Source: a virus
Reading direction: 5' to 3' (one strand)
Length of the DNA: 47,071 bases
IMG/VR virus record: IMGVR_UViG_3300032265_000712
Coordinates: 1-47,071 of that record
In this document: positions 7,845 to 19,400 of the stretch, one piece after another
Layout: each line of letters starts with the position of its first letter
How positions within the stretch are numbered: position 1 is the stretch's first letter
Made by a program: the position numbers and the translations under genes
Notes under the pieces: generated by a model
What the model was told of the DNA's origin: nothing
The model's database searches: none
Seen by the model: the letters and a program-made list of their open reading frames with translations, nothing else

Positions 7845-9470
7845 ATGGGAATACAACTTGAAAATTTAGGAGAAGGGCAACCATCGTTACCTCAACATCC
7901 GTTGCTAGCACGAGTAGTTGGCCACGGCGACTCTGATAACATGGGCATACTTGATGTAGAGTTACTACACGACGATGCAGGCGATGATAACGAAAATTCT
8001 CCAGGTCAAACAATCCCAGTAAGAATGATTTCTCCATTTTGGGGAAATACTAATCACGCGGCAACTGTAGCTGATCCAGATGATTATAACAATACAGTAA
8101 AGTCGTATGGTATGTGGTTTGTTCCACCGGACGTTGGTTCTGTAGTTCTTGTAATTTTTATTGGAGGTAACTCTGGTAAAGGATATTGGCTTGGCGGAGT
8201 TCCGTATGAAGATGGAAGGAACTTTATGGTTCCAGGTATTGCCGCTACAGAAGCAGTTACAGACGGTAATAGCACAAGAGTTCCTGTTGCAGAATACAAT
8301 AGTAAAGTTCCAGACAGAGCTAATATAGATGCAAATAAAATTACTAAACCTCGACATTTGTTAGCAGATACACTTGATAATCAAGGATTGTTGTTTGACG
8401 ATATAAGAGGAATTACTTCTAGTAGTGCTAGACGAGAAGTTCCTAGCACAGTATTTGGAATCAGCACTCCAGGACCAATTGATAAAAGACCTGAAAACTA
8501 TAACAATGGAACAAATCCAAAAGCCCTAAGAGGTAAAGTTGGTCAAGCGCCGAACAAAAAAGAAACTTGGGTCAGCAGACTAGGCGGCACAACATTTGTA
8601 ATGGATGACGGCGATCCTAAATTTTTAAGAACTGATAAGGCAGGAAAAGCTCCTCCTACTTATGTGGCCTTTGATGATACGTCAGCAACAGGTGATGTTA
8701 CTATTCCCCATAACGAATTAGTTCGTATTCGAACAAGAACTGGTCATCAAATTTTACTACACAACAGTGAAGATTTAATTTATATTACTAATAGTAGAGG
8801 AACTGCATGGGTAGAACTAACCAGCAACGGTAAAATAGACATATATGCTCAAGACAGCATTAGTATACATACTGGTAATGATCTAAACATTAGAGCTGAT
8901 CGAGACATTAATTTAGAAGCAGGACGCAATTTTAATTTAAAAACTGGTGGATATAGCACAACACAAATTGGCGGAGACTATCACTTAAAAGTAGGCGGAC
9001 TTGGTCAAATTGAAATAGATGGAACTATGGATATTACTTATGGTGATGATACCGCAATGACAGTTGGCGGGTCTTATAATTTAAATACTAGCACTGACAA
9101 TAACTTTACTGCCGGCGGAAATACAAATATTAATAGCGGTGGCAACCACGTTGAAACCGCTGATAAAATACATATGAACGGCCCAGCGGCTGATAAAGCA
9201 GGAAAAGCATCAAAGCCAGATGCTATTCCTACTCATAAAAATCCAACAGATCAATCTAATACTTTAGACAGTATTCTTCAGCGTGTTCCGGGAACAGAAC
9301 CTTGGCCAGGCCACGAAAATTTGGATCCTACATTCTTTACATCTGATAAAACTGACATAAATTCGCAAGATGATATTGAAGTTCCTGATGCATTTGCTAC
9401 GTATTCTACTCCGTATGATACATTTAATCCGCCACCACCTGCCGCCGTTGATACTTCTCAAGGACCTTAA
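7845..9470 (+). CDS. 5: gp5-like baseplate spike protein without lysozyme domain
   Basis: Central spike under the tail tube. Residues about 15-150 form an OB-fold-like domain (HPLLARVVGHGDSDNMGILDVEL, IPVRMISPFWG, VPPDVGSVVLVIFIGG, YWLGGVPYED) as in gp5 and VgrG proteins. Residues about 295-445 are short polar repeats such as GNDLNIRADRDINLEAGRNF and GGDYHLKVGG, typical of the trimeric beta-helix needle. T4 gp5 has a lysozyme domain between these parts. Here the linker (about 150-295) shows no T4 lysozyme-type sequence, so cell-wall cleavage would have to come from another protein. A Pro-rich tail ends the protein. ATG start; the AAGG at 7831-7835 serves as ribosome-binding site. Confidence 0.88.
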   Translation: MGIQLENLGEGQPSLPQHPLLARVVGHGDSDNMGILDVELLHDDAGDDNENSPGQTIPVRMISPFWGNTNHAATVADPDDYNNTVKSYGMWFVPPDVGSVVLVIFIGGNSGKGYWLGGVPYEDGRNFMVPGIAATEAVTDGNSTRVPVAEYNSKVPDRANIDANKITKPRHLLADTLDNQGLLFDDIRGITSSSARREVPSTVFGISTPGPIDKRPENYNNGTNPKALRGKVGQAPNKKETWVSRLGGTTFVMDDGDPKFLRTDKAGKAPPTYVAFDDTSATGDVTIPHNELVRIRTRTGHQILLHNSEDLIYITNSRGTAWVELTSNGKIDIYAQDSISIHTGNDLNIRADRDINLEAGRNFNLKTGGYSTTQIGGDYHLKVGGLGQIEIDGTMDITYGDDTAMTVGGSYNLNTSTDNNFTAGGNTNINSGGNHVETADKIHMNGPAADKAGKASKPDAIPTHKNPTDQSNTLDSILQRVPGTEPWPGHENLDPTFFTSDKTDINSQDDIEVPDAFATYSTPYDTFNPPPPAAVDTSQGP

Positions 9471-9472
9471 TT

Positions 9473-9916
9473 ATGCCGTCAAAAGTTAATTTATATAATA
9501 AAATCACACTAACAGGAGAAAGTTCAACTTCTCCTATTCCGTCTCAAACGTATGTTGGGTTCAGCTCAATAAACAAAAATGCTGAAAATTTTAAATTGTT
9601 CGATTTTGAATTAATCAAGCAGGATTTAATTAATTTGTTTAATATACGCCGAGGTGAAAGATTAATGAATCCAGAGTTTGGAACAGTAATATGGGACCTG
9701 CTGTTTGAACCTTTAACCGACGAAGTTAAGTATACAATTACACAAAATGTAAATGCAATCATTAATTATGATCCAAGAGTTAGTGCTAGCGAAGTTATTG
9801 TAACAGCTTACGATACTGGTATACAGATTCAATGTATGTTAGTATATCGTCCTTATAACATACAGCAAGCACTTCAGTTAAGATTTGATCAAACGAACGG
9901 ATTGTTGACCGCTTGA
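9473..9916 (+). CDS. 25: gp25-like baseplate wedge protein
   Basis: A 147-residue member of the gp25/GPW family, a wedge protein that helps nucleate sheath assembly in contractile tails and related injection systems. The key region is FELIKQDLINLFNIRRGERL followed by MNPEFGTVIWDLLFEPL, the canonical gp25 signature, with a C-terminal beta-alpha ending around YRPYNIQQALQLRFDQ. T4 gp25 is 132 residues. The family's older label as a lysozyme is not supported by any catalytic residues visible here. It starts two bases after the gp5-like gene and precedes gp6, as in many contractile systems. Confidence 0.93.
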   Translation: MPSKVNLYNKITLTGESSTSPIPSQTYVGFSSINKNAENFKLFDFELIKQDLINLFNIRRGERLMNPEFGTVIWDLLFEPLTDEVKYTITQNVNAIINYDPRVSASEVIVTAYDTGIQIQCMLVYRPYNIQQALQLRFDQTNGLLTA

Positions 9917-9940
9917 TAAAATACCCACTTAATAATATTC

Positions 9941-9948
9941 AATAAATA
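9941..9948 (+). promoter_or_regulatory. candidate T4-type late promoter before gp6
   Basis: AATAAATA, one base from the T4 late element TATAAATA. It ends 20 bases before the gp6 start codon in the 51-base gap after gp25, leaving just room for a short leader with an AGGA ribosome-binding site. Confidence 0.6.
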
Positions 9949-9967
9949 CTGATACTAGGATATATTC

Positions 9968-12900
9968 ATGAGCTCAACAGATAGACAAAATAATTTATTA
10001 GTTGCCCAAAATTGGCAAAAAATCTACCAGTCTTTTAAAAATGCTGACTTTACTAGCTACGATTTTAATAATCTTCGTAGAACTATGATTGAGTATATTC
10101 GAAATAATTATCCTGAAGATTTTAACGATTATATTGAAAGTTCGGAATACCTAGCTCTAATAGATGTAATTGCTTATGTTGGTCAAAGCATAGCTTTCCG
10201 TGTTGACTTAAATGCCCGTGAAAACTTCCTAGAACTTGCAGAACGTAGAGATAGTATTTTACGTTTAGCACGTATGATTAGTTATAATGCTAATAGAAAT
10301 ACTTCAGCTAAAGGTCTTTTAAAATTTACGTCAGTATCTACAACAGAAAGTGTTATAGATAGCAATGGAAGAGATTTAACTGGGCAAACAATTACATGGA
10401 ATGACAGTGCAAATTTAAGTTGGAACGATCAGTTTATTCGTATAATCAATGCGGCGGTTCCTGATACACAGCAATTTGGAAATCCTACAAATACTGCAAC
10501 AATTTACGGTATTGCTACACAACAGTATCGATTCCAGGCTTCAAATACAGATGTTCCTGTATATAATTTTACTAAAACTGTTGCTGGAACAAGCATGGAC
10601 TTTGAAATTACCAGCACAACTTTTAGCGGACAAGATTTTATCTATGAAGAACCTCCACTATTAGGAAATCATTTAGGATTTGTATATAGAGACGATGGCA
10701 AAGGAGCTGGGTCTGCAAATTCTGGATTCTTTTTAAACTTTACACAAGGCACATTAAATCAAGGAACGTTTGGTATTAGCCAACCTAGCACAAGCGAATC
10801 TGTTAATATTGATGTTACTAACATTAACAATACAGATGTCTGGCTATACAGTCTTGACTCAACAGGATTAGAAAACAATATATGGACACAAGTTCCGTCT
10901 TTGGCTGGCAATAATATCATTTACAACAGCCTAAATAAAAATATTAAAAATATATATCAAGTTGTTTCTAGAGCTGGAGACAGAATTAGTATTAATTTTA
11001 GTGACGGAACATTTGGAAACTTACCTCTTGGTAATTTTAGAGTTTACTATAGAACTAGTAACGGACTAACTTATACAATCAATCCTACTGACTTTAGAAG
11101 TATTACGATTGATGTGTTATACTTGTCTAGAACTAACAATATTGAAACATTATCTATTACATTATCTTTACAACTATCTGTTTCAAATTCTGGCCCTACC
11201 GAATCAAACACTAGTATAAAGACAAATGCTCCACAAGTATACTATACACAAAATAGAATGATTACAGGGGAAGATTATAACATAAGTCCCCTAACAGTTT
11301 CAAATGAAGTAGCAAAAGTAAAAGCAGTCAATCGAACAAGTAGTGGTATTAGTCGTTATTTTGATTTAACAGATCCTACAGGAAAATATAGTGCTACAAA
11401 TTTATTTGCAACAGACGGTGTTATATATCAAGAAAACTTTACAAATCAAACTACATTTTCTTATGCAACACAAACTGATATAGAAGGAATAATTTACAAT
11501 ATAGTATTTCCTATTCTAAAATTATATAATGTAAGAAACTTTTATTATTCAAATTTTTTAACTCAAATTTCTAATAGTCTAGCAGTAACTTGGAAATCTG
11601 TTACTAATGAAACAGGATTGTCAACAGGATATATTACTGATACGAATAGCATTGTTTATAAAGTAGGATCTTTTACTTCTAATAATTTACAATATGTTAC
11701 TACTGGATCTTTAATTAAATTTGTTGCACCTAATGGTTATTATTTTGATAAAACTAATTCAAACAAGTTAACGTCATACAGCTACACAATACCAGAAGGT
11801 GGTGTATCGTTTATATGGGCTCAAGTTGTATCAGTTGTTAATGATGGAACTGCTAGCGGCACCGGAACTTTATCAACCGGGTTAGGACCAATTTCTTTTA
11901 ATACTTCAATCCCAACAGGATCGGTTATATCTGAAATACTTCCTAAATGGCGAACTGTAATTGATAGTAGTGTTATTACTACTATGATTGATTTGATATT
12001 TTCTAATAAACCTTTCGGGTTACGTTACAACATTGTTACACAATCTTGGCAAATTATTTTTGAATCAAATCTTAATATATCGTCTTCTTTTAGTTTAAGT
12101 AAACAAGGAGATACTACTAACCAACAACAAGATGCAAGTTGGTTTTTACTCTTTACTACTAACAACGAATATTATACAATTACAAGCAGACAACAACGCT
12201 ATATCTTTGAAAGCGATAGTCAGATTAGTTTTTATTATGATTCTAGCAATAAAATTTATGACAGTAATACAGATAAAGTAGTAACTGACAATATCAATAT
12301 TCTAAATATTAATACAGTTCCTGATAACACGATTCCTTTTACAACAGATTTACTATGGGATGTAGTTAGTGAGTTTACAGGAAAAGACGGATATATTGAT
12401 AGCAAAAAATTAGTAATAACATTTGCTGACACTACTAACAGTGGGATTGTAGACAATCCTGAATTGTTTTTAAATATTGTAAATCCTCCAGCAATCGGAG
12501 AAACTGACCAAACAATTTTACAGAAAAAATATATTGTAGAACAAAAATATTTTATTTCTTTAGGCCAAGAAGATTACAAATATGTAGATAATAGCAGTCA
12601 GCTAGTTATTATTTTGCCTAATGAGAATTCAGTAGGATCTTTAACACAATATAATGACGGGCAGTATTTTTATTTTGTTGATACTGGCGTTGTTAAGCAA
12701 TTAAATTTAACAACATCAACTTTGAATTTAAGTTTAGATTATAAACTATATGTTGGTCGTGACAACCTTAAATTCCAATACACTCATAGTGCTGATTATG
12801 AATCAAGAGTAGATCCAGGACCAAGCAATATTATTGACATTTATGTTCTTACAGTTGGGTATGATACTCAATTTAGAAATTGGATATCTGGTGCAAATAT

Positions 12901-13450
12901 TTCTAAACCATTGCCACCGAGCTCTGACGAATTATATAATGCAATTTCACCAACTTTAAATTTAATTAAATCAATATCAGACGAAGTAATATACCATCCA
13001 GTAGTTTATAAGATATTGTTCGGTGCAAATGCTGTTTCTGAACTTCAAGCTAATTTTAAAGTAGTTAAAAATCCTAGCCAAGTAATCAGCGATAATGAAA
13101 TACAAGCAGGTGTATTGTCTGCCATGAATAGATTTTTTGCTTTAAATAATTGGGATTTTGGAGATACATTCTATTTTACAGAATTAGCAACTTATGTTGT
13201 TACTCAATTATCTCCTTATATTGTTAGCTTTGTTATTGTTCCAGTATTAACGACATCATATTTCGGTAGCTTGTATGAAATTAAATCAGCAGATAACGAA
13301 TTAGTAATTAACGGAGCAACAGTAGACAATATATTTGTAGTTTCAGGACTAACTTCTAACACATTAAACTCAGTGCCAGGTAACATTTTAAATTCATCAA
13401 TCACACAACAAAACATAACAAGTTCATCATACGGAGCAACTAATGGCTGA
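9968..13450 (+). CDS. 6: gp6-like baseplate wedge protein, enlarged
   Basis: Wedge protein forming the continuous ring of the baseplate. The N-terminal 130 residues match the gp6 family well, with YLALIDVIAYVGQSIAFRVD followed by LNARENFLELAERRDSILRLARM. It is 1160 residues against 660 in T4; the extra length falls mainly in beta-rich middle regions (about 480-950) that include FLLFTTNNEYYTITSRQQRY. The C-terminal domain from about 1000 (NPSQVISDNEIQAGVLSAMN) is typical of gp6/J-type dimerisation regions. The end overlaps the giant gene by eight bases, so the two are probably translated together. Assignment is strong for the N-terminus and by position. Confidence 0.92.
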   Translation: MSSTDRQNNLLVAQNWQKIYQSFKNADFTSYDFNNLRRTMIEYIRNNYPEDFNDYIESSEYLALIDVIAYVGQSIAFRVDLNARENFLELAERRDSILRLARMISYNANRNTSAKGLLKFTSVSTTESVIDSNGRDLTGQTITWNDSANLSWNDQFIRIINAAVPDTQQFGNPTNTATIYGIATQQYRFQASNTDVPVYNFTKTVAGTSMDFEITSTTFSGQDFIYEEPPLLGNHLGFVYRDDGKGAGSANSGFFLNFTQGTLNQGTFGISQPSTSESVNIDVTNINNTDVWLYSLDSTGLENNIWTQVPSLAGNNIIYNSLNKNIKNIYQVVSRAGDRISINFSDGTFGNLPLGNFRVYYRTSNGLTYTINPTDFRSITIDVLYLSRTNNIETLSITLSLQLSVSNSGPTESNTSIKTNAPQVYYTQNRMITGEDYNISPLTVSNEVAKVKAVNRTSSGISRYFDLTDPTGKYSATNLFATDGVIYQENFTNQTTFSYATQTDIEGIIYNIVFPILKLYNVRNFYYSNFLTQISNSLAVTWKSVTNETGLSTGYITDTNSIVYKVGSFTSNNLQYVTTGSLIKFVAPNGYYFDKTNSNKLTSYSYTIPEGGVSFIWAQVVSVVNDGTASGTGTLSTGLGPISFNTSIPTGSVISEILPKWRTVIDSSVITTMIDLIFSNKPFGLRYNIVTQSWQIIFESNLNISSSFSLSKQGDTTNQQQDASWFLLFTTNNEYYTITSRQQRYIFESDSQISFYYDSSNKIYDSNTDKVVTDNINILNINTVPDNTIPFTTDLLWDVVSEFTGKDGYIDSKKLVITFADTTNSGIVDNPELFLNIVNPPAIGETDQTILQKKYIVEQKYFISLGQEDYKYVDNSSQLVIILPNENSVGSLTQYNDGQYFYFVDTGVVKQLNLTTSTLNLSLDYKLYVGRDNLKFQYTHSADYESRVDPGPSNIIDIYVLTVGYDTQFRNWISGANISKPLPPSSDELYNAISPTLNLIKSISDEVIYHPVVYKILFGANAVSELQANFKVVKNPSQVISDNEIQAGVLSAMNRFFALNNWDFGDTFYFTELATYVVTQLSPYIVSFVIVPVLTTSYFGSLYEIKSADNELVINGATVDNIFVVSGLTSNTLNSVPGNILNSSITQQNITSSSYGATNG

Positions 13451-16400
13451 TAGCACAACTCCAGACCGATCAAGCAGTTATAATTTTTTACCAAATTTTT
13501 ATCAAACACCTGCTAATAAAAAATTTACACAAGCCACTGTTGACCAACTTGTTCAACCCGGGTCAGTTACTAAAGTTAGTGGATATATAGGACGTAAGAC
13601 TGCTAAATCTGCTTCTAGAAAAGATGTTTACATTCAAGCAGTAACTAATCAACGAGAAAATTATCAACTTGAACCTGCAATCACTGTTACTGATAAGCTA
13701 GGTAATAATACATTTTTTAAAGATTACATTGATTACATAAATCAAATTAATGTCTTTGGCGGCAATACTGACAACCATTCAAGATTAAACAAACAAGAAT
13801 TTTATTCTTGGGATCCGCATATTGATTGGGATAAGTTTGTCAATTTTCAAAATTATTATTGGTTACCATCAGGACCTGATGTTATTACAGTAGCAGGACA
13901 ACAAGAAGCTATCACTAGCACATATACAGTTAGATTAGACCCGAATCAGTTTGGATATGATTTTGTATTTACGCCTGACGGCTTAACACCTAATCCTACT
14001 TTAAAACTATATCGAGGGCAGACATATACATTCGATATCACTAGTCCGGGTAATCCTTTTAGTATTAAGACATTGAGAACTCCAGGTGGATTGAATAGAT
14101 ACACTACTCCTGAATTTACACAAGCGGCAATTGAGTCTGGAAAATTAACAATTACTATTCCTTATAATGCACCTGACATTTTGTATTATGTCAGCGAAAC
14201 AAATATCGATTTTGGTGGTGTATTCCAAATATTATCAATAACTGAAAACACATTCTTAGATGTAGGGTCTGATATTGTTGGAAAACAATTTTACAAAATG
14301 AGCAACGGTGAGCAATTAAGCAACGGAATGAAATTGCAATTTATTGGAAATGTTACACCTGTTTCTTATTCTACTGGACAATATTATGTTGAAGGTGTTG
14401 GTTCATCTATTCAATTAATTAAAGCATCAGACCTTGATTTAATTAGTCGTTATACTACATCTGAATCTGTATTATTTGATAGTGATAATTTTGATTCATT
14501 GCCATTTAGTGATGCAACTGCATTAGCAACTGCAATCGATTATCATGTAATAAATCGTGCAAGTGTTGATTTAAATCCTTGGACTCGCTATAATCGTTGG
14601 TTCCATAAAGATGTTATTAATACCAGCGCAACACTTAATGGTAATGTAGCATCTCTAGATCAAACTGCTAGAGCCAAGCGTCCTATTATTGAGTTTGAGG
14701 CCGGGTTAAAACTTTATAATTTTGGAACACATGCTCTCCAGGATGTTGATCTAATTGATGATTTTACAACAGATGTATTTTCAACTATTGAAGGATCAAC
14801 GGGATATAACGTAGACGGAATAGCGTTGGCACAGGGACAGCGAATTTTATTTACAGCAGACACTGATTCAACAGTTGCAAACAATATATACAGAGTTGAA
14901 ATAGTTGATGTAAAACACATTTCTATATCTGGCCACCCGCAGTATCAAATACATTTAGTGTTAGATTCTATGCCAGTGGAAAATAGTGTTGTATTGGTTA
15001 AAAATGGACAATCAAATCAAGGAAAATCATATTGGTTTGATGGATCTGTTTGGAATGTTACACAGCAAAAATTAACAACAAACCAACCCCCATTGTTTGA
15101 CATAGTAGACGACAATGGTATCAGTTTTGGGGATAAAACAACTTACCCTGGGTCTTCTTTTATAGGGACAAAATTGTTTTCTTATAAACAAGGAACCGGA
15201 GTTGCTGATAGTAATTTAGGTTTTGCACTATCATATAAAAATATTAACAATATTGGAGATATAGTTTTTAACTTTGATATTGTCTTAGATTCTTTTGAAT
15301 ATAAAATTTCATCAGATATTTTTACAGTAAAAATAAACACCGGTTATCTTGTTGATTATTCTCCACTAACTAGAGAAATATCGTTTGTAAACGGCTGGCA
15401 AAAATCTAATGCAGTATATACACAAGCTGCCGTTAGAGTATATAAAGACATTACTAATCTTAATAATTTTGATATAGACATTTTTGATGATATTTCAAAT
15501 TTAGATGATCTTGTTGTTCGAGTATATGTAAATGGTATACGTTTAGATAAAACTCAATGGAACATAATTTCAGGAGCAGTTTATAAACAACTAGTATTAA
15601 CTACTGATTTATCACCAACTGATTTATTATCAATAAGAGCATTTGCATCTCAACCTATTAATGATAACGGTTATTATGAAATTCCTATTAATTTACAAAA
15701 CAATCCTTTAAATAGTTTAATGGGAGACTTTACATTAGGTGAAGTTATAGATCATACTAATTCTATTATTGATAATTTAGACGGAAGTTTAGGCGTTACG
15801 TTTGTTGGAACTTTTCCAGGAGCTGGCAATTTAAGAGATTTAGGAAATATTTCTCAATACGGAACAAAATTTGTCCAGCATAGTGGCCCCGCAAGTTTAA
15901 GTATATACCATATTACAAATTCATCTAGCAATGTAATCCGTTCTATTGAGGAGTCTAGAGATGATTACGGTAAATTTAAAAGAAATTTTATTTCAGCTAT
16001 AAAGAATTTATCAAGTGATGTAACAGATGTTCCGGGATCAGTGGATGCAATTTTACAACACCTTAATCAAAATAAACAAAAGACTGGACCATATTATTTT
16101 ACTGATATGGTGCCATACGGCGCATCTGTTAAACGAGAGTTAACAGTTGTTGATTATAGAATTAAAACTTATCCGTTATCTAATGTTTTCACTCTTGATA
16201 CATTATCAAATAAATCTGTATTAGTATATCGTAATGGTATTCAAATGGTCCACGGCGCAGATTATACATTTGATTCTTCGTTGGCTATGATCAATATTAG
16301 TAATAACACACCATTAGAAACTGGTGATGTAATTACTACAGTTGAATACGACTCTACAGACGGATGTTTTGTTCCATCTACTCCGACTAAGTTAGGAATT

Positions 16401-19400
16401 TGGCCTGCGTATACACCCAAATTATATCTTGATACTAGTTTGGTTAACCCAGTTATGATGATACAAGGACACGACGGTAGTCAAGTATTGGCATACGGGG
16501 ATTTTAGAGATAACTTTATTTTAGAATTAGAAAAAAGAATTTTTAACAATATTAAAGTAAAATACGATCCTGAAATTTTTAATATCTTTGATTTTATTCC
16601 AAGCTACAATAGAACCACCGATTATAGTTTACAAGAATTTAATGACACACTAGCTCCTCAGTTTTACAAATGGACTAGTTTAATTAGTAGTGACTTTACT
16701 AAGCCTTTAAATTATGATAGAAATAACCCATTTACTTTTAACTATACAGGGCATGCTGCCCCGGACGGTAGACTAACTCCGGGCTATTGGAGAGGAATTT
16801 ATCGTTGGATCTATGATACTGACAGGCCAAATATCCGTCCATGGGAAATGTTGGGAATAACAATTGAACCAACTTGGTGGACTAGTGTGTATGGTCCTGC
16901 TCCTTATACTAGTGACAATATACCAATGTGGCAAGATATTGCTAATGGTTTATTAAAAGAACCAGGAGTTCCGCCAATAACACTATCTCAATTTGCAAAA
17001 CCTTTCTTAATGAACCACTTGCCGGTTGACGAGTCTGGAAATTTAGTTGACCCTATTTCTTCGAAAACTGCAAATGGCGGAATAATACAAACTTACGGCG
17101 GAGACTTTGTATTCGGCGATGTAAGCCCAATAGAAGCTACCTGGAGAAGAGGTAGTTATTTTCCTTTTGGAATGTTAATTACATTCCTATTGTTACAGCC
17201 TTCTAAAGTATTTGGATTAGTTTTAGATAGATCAAGAATAGTTAGAAATATGGCAGGGCATATAGTTGCTTCTAATACAAAGTTGCCTATAACACCTGAC
17301 ACATTGTTGTTACCTAGCATTTATTCTAGTTCTACTCGTATACAAACTGCAGGTATTATAAATTATATTGTTGATTATATTTCAAGCGATATTTTAAAAT
17401 CATATTCTCAATATGCAACTGATTTAAAAACTATTACAACACAATTAAGTTATCGTATAGGAGCTTTTACGAGCAAAGATCAATTTAATTTATTGTTAGA
17501 TTCTAAATCTCCATTAAGCACTGGAAGTATTTTTGTTCCTCAAGAAGACTATAGTATTTTCTTAAACACATCTAGTCCTATTTCTAAAATAGTTTATAGT
17601 GCGTTAATTATTACTAGATTCTCTGACGGTTTTGAAGTTAAAGGATACAATCAGACATCTCCGTATTTTTATTATTACAACTATATTAAATCTGGACCTA
17701 AGATTACAATAGGTGGTATCTCAGAAAGCTATTCTATTTGGGGACCAAATAATCAATATGTTGCTGGGTTCGTTGTTAAAAATGGTAACGGTTATTATCG
17801 AGTAAAAACTTCTCATGTGTCGATTGACACATTTAATGGAAGTTATTTTCAATTGCTGCCGACACTTCCAGTTATCGGCGGACAATCTGCTTTAACAAGA
17901 ATACTATGGGATAGATCACAACCTATTATTGCGCCTTACGGAACAAAATTTAATAGTATCCAAGAAACATATGATTTTATTGTAGGTTATGGTGAATATT
18001 TAAAAGACCAAGGATTTGTATTTGATGATTTCAATTTAAATTTACAAACAGTTTCAAATTGGGAAACAAGTGCTAAAGAATTTTTATTCTGGACTACACA
18101 AAATTGGGCAGCCGGGCAACAAAAATGGGAAGATTGGTTGCCAAATAAAGATTACCTAGCTGGAAATATAGTTCAGTATGATGGTGATTACTATCAAGCA
18201 TCTCAGAAAGTTTCATCTAATAATGCTTTCCAATACAATTATTTTGTAAAGTTGTCAGGATTAAGCACAGTAGGTAGTAGTGTAATTTCATTAAGCCCTG
18301 CCGCTAATGCAGTTACTTTTAACAGCCCATATGCAATAGTGGACGACATTACAAATCCATTTAACGGATATCAAATTTTTAAAGTTGACGGCACTGCGTT
18401 TGAACCTCAATTTATTAGTTCTTATAGAAAAGATAATCGAGTAACGTATTCCCCAACTACTACAGACGGAATATTTGGCGCCACATTCTATCTGTTACAA
18501 AAAGAACAAGTTGTATTATTAAACAATTCTACAATTTTTAATGATGTAATATATAATCCTACTAGCGGATATAGACAAGAACGCATTAAAGTGTCGGGCT
18601 ATACTACTATTGGGTGGTATGGGTCGTTTGATTCTCCTGGATTTATTTTTGATGAAGCTAAAATAAATCAATGGTCGGCTTGGACTGATTATCATTTAGG
18701 TGATATTGTAGTTTACCAACAATTTTATTATGCCGCAAATGAATTTGTATCAGGTTCTGAGTTATTTGATCCAGCACAATGGAATAGATTATCGTCAAAG
18801 CCATTTGCAAAAATTATTCCTAACTGGACAAATTTAGCCACACAGTTCCAAGATTTTTATAGTGTTGATGTTGATAGTTTTGATAGTGCTCAACAAACAA
18901 TGGCACATCATTTAATAGGATATCAGAAACGTCAATATTTAGATAATATTATTCAAGATCCTGTAAGCGAATTTAAATTTTATCAAGGAATGATTCGTGA
19001 AAAAGGAACACAAAATGTTCTTAATAAATTATTCGATGTATTAAGTGCAGACAATGAAGAAAGTTTAAAATTTTATGAAGAGTGGGCTTTGCGTGTTGGA
19101 AAATATGGTTCTTCTAATGCGTTTCAAGAAATAGAATTTATTTTAGACGAAAGTAAATTTAAAACAAATCCTCAAAGTATTCAACTATTAGAAACAAACT
19201 CTGATACAACATCTGGCGTGTCTGATTTTAATATTCGTCAAGCTCCAACAGACTTATATTTAAAACCGTTAGGTTATAATGGCAATCCCTGGCCAACAGT
19301 TAAAAACTATACACCTTATTTAAGAACTGCAGGGTTTGCAAGAGAGCATGAAGTAACTGCTATTGTAACTTATAAAACTGATATTTTGTCGTTAGATATT

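Noticed and set aside
9473-9916. Lysozyme activity for the gp25-like protein
   Set aside because: The old family name suggests it, but no catalytic residues are visible and the family is structural in contractile tails.
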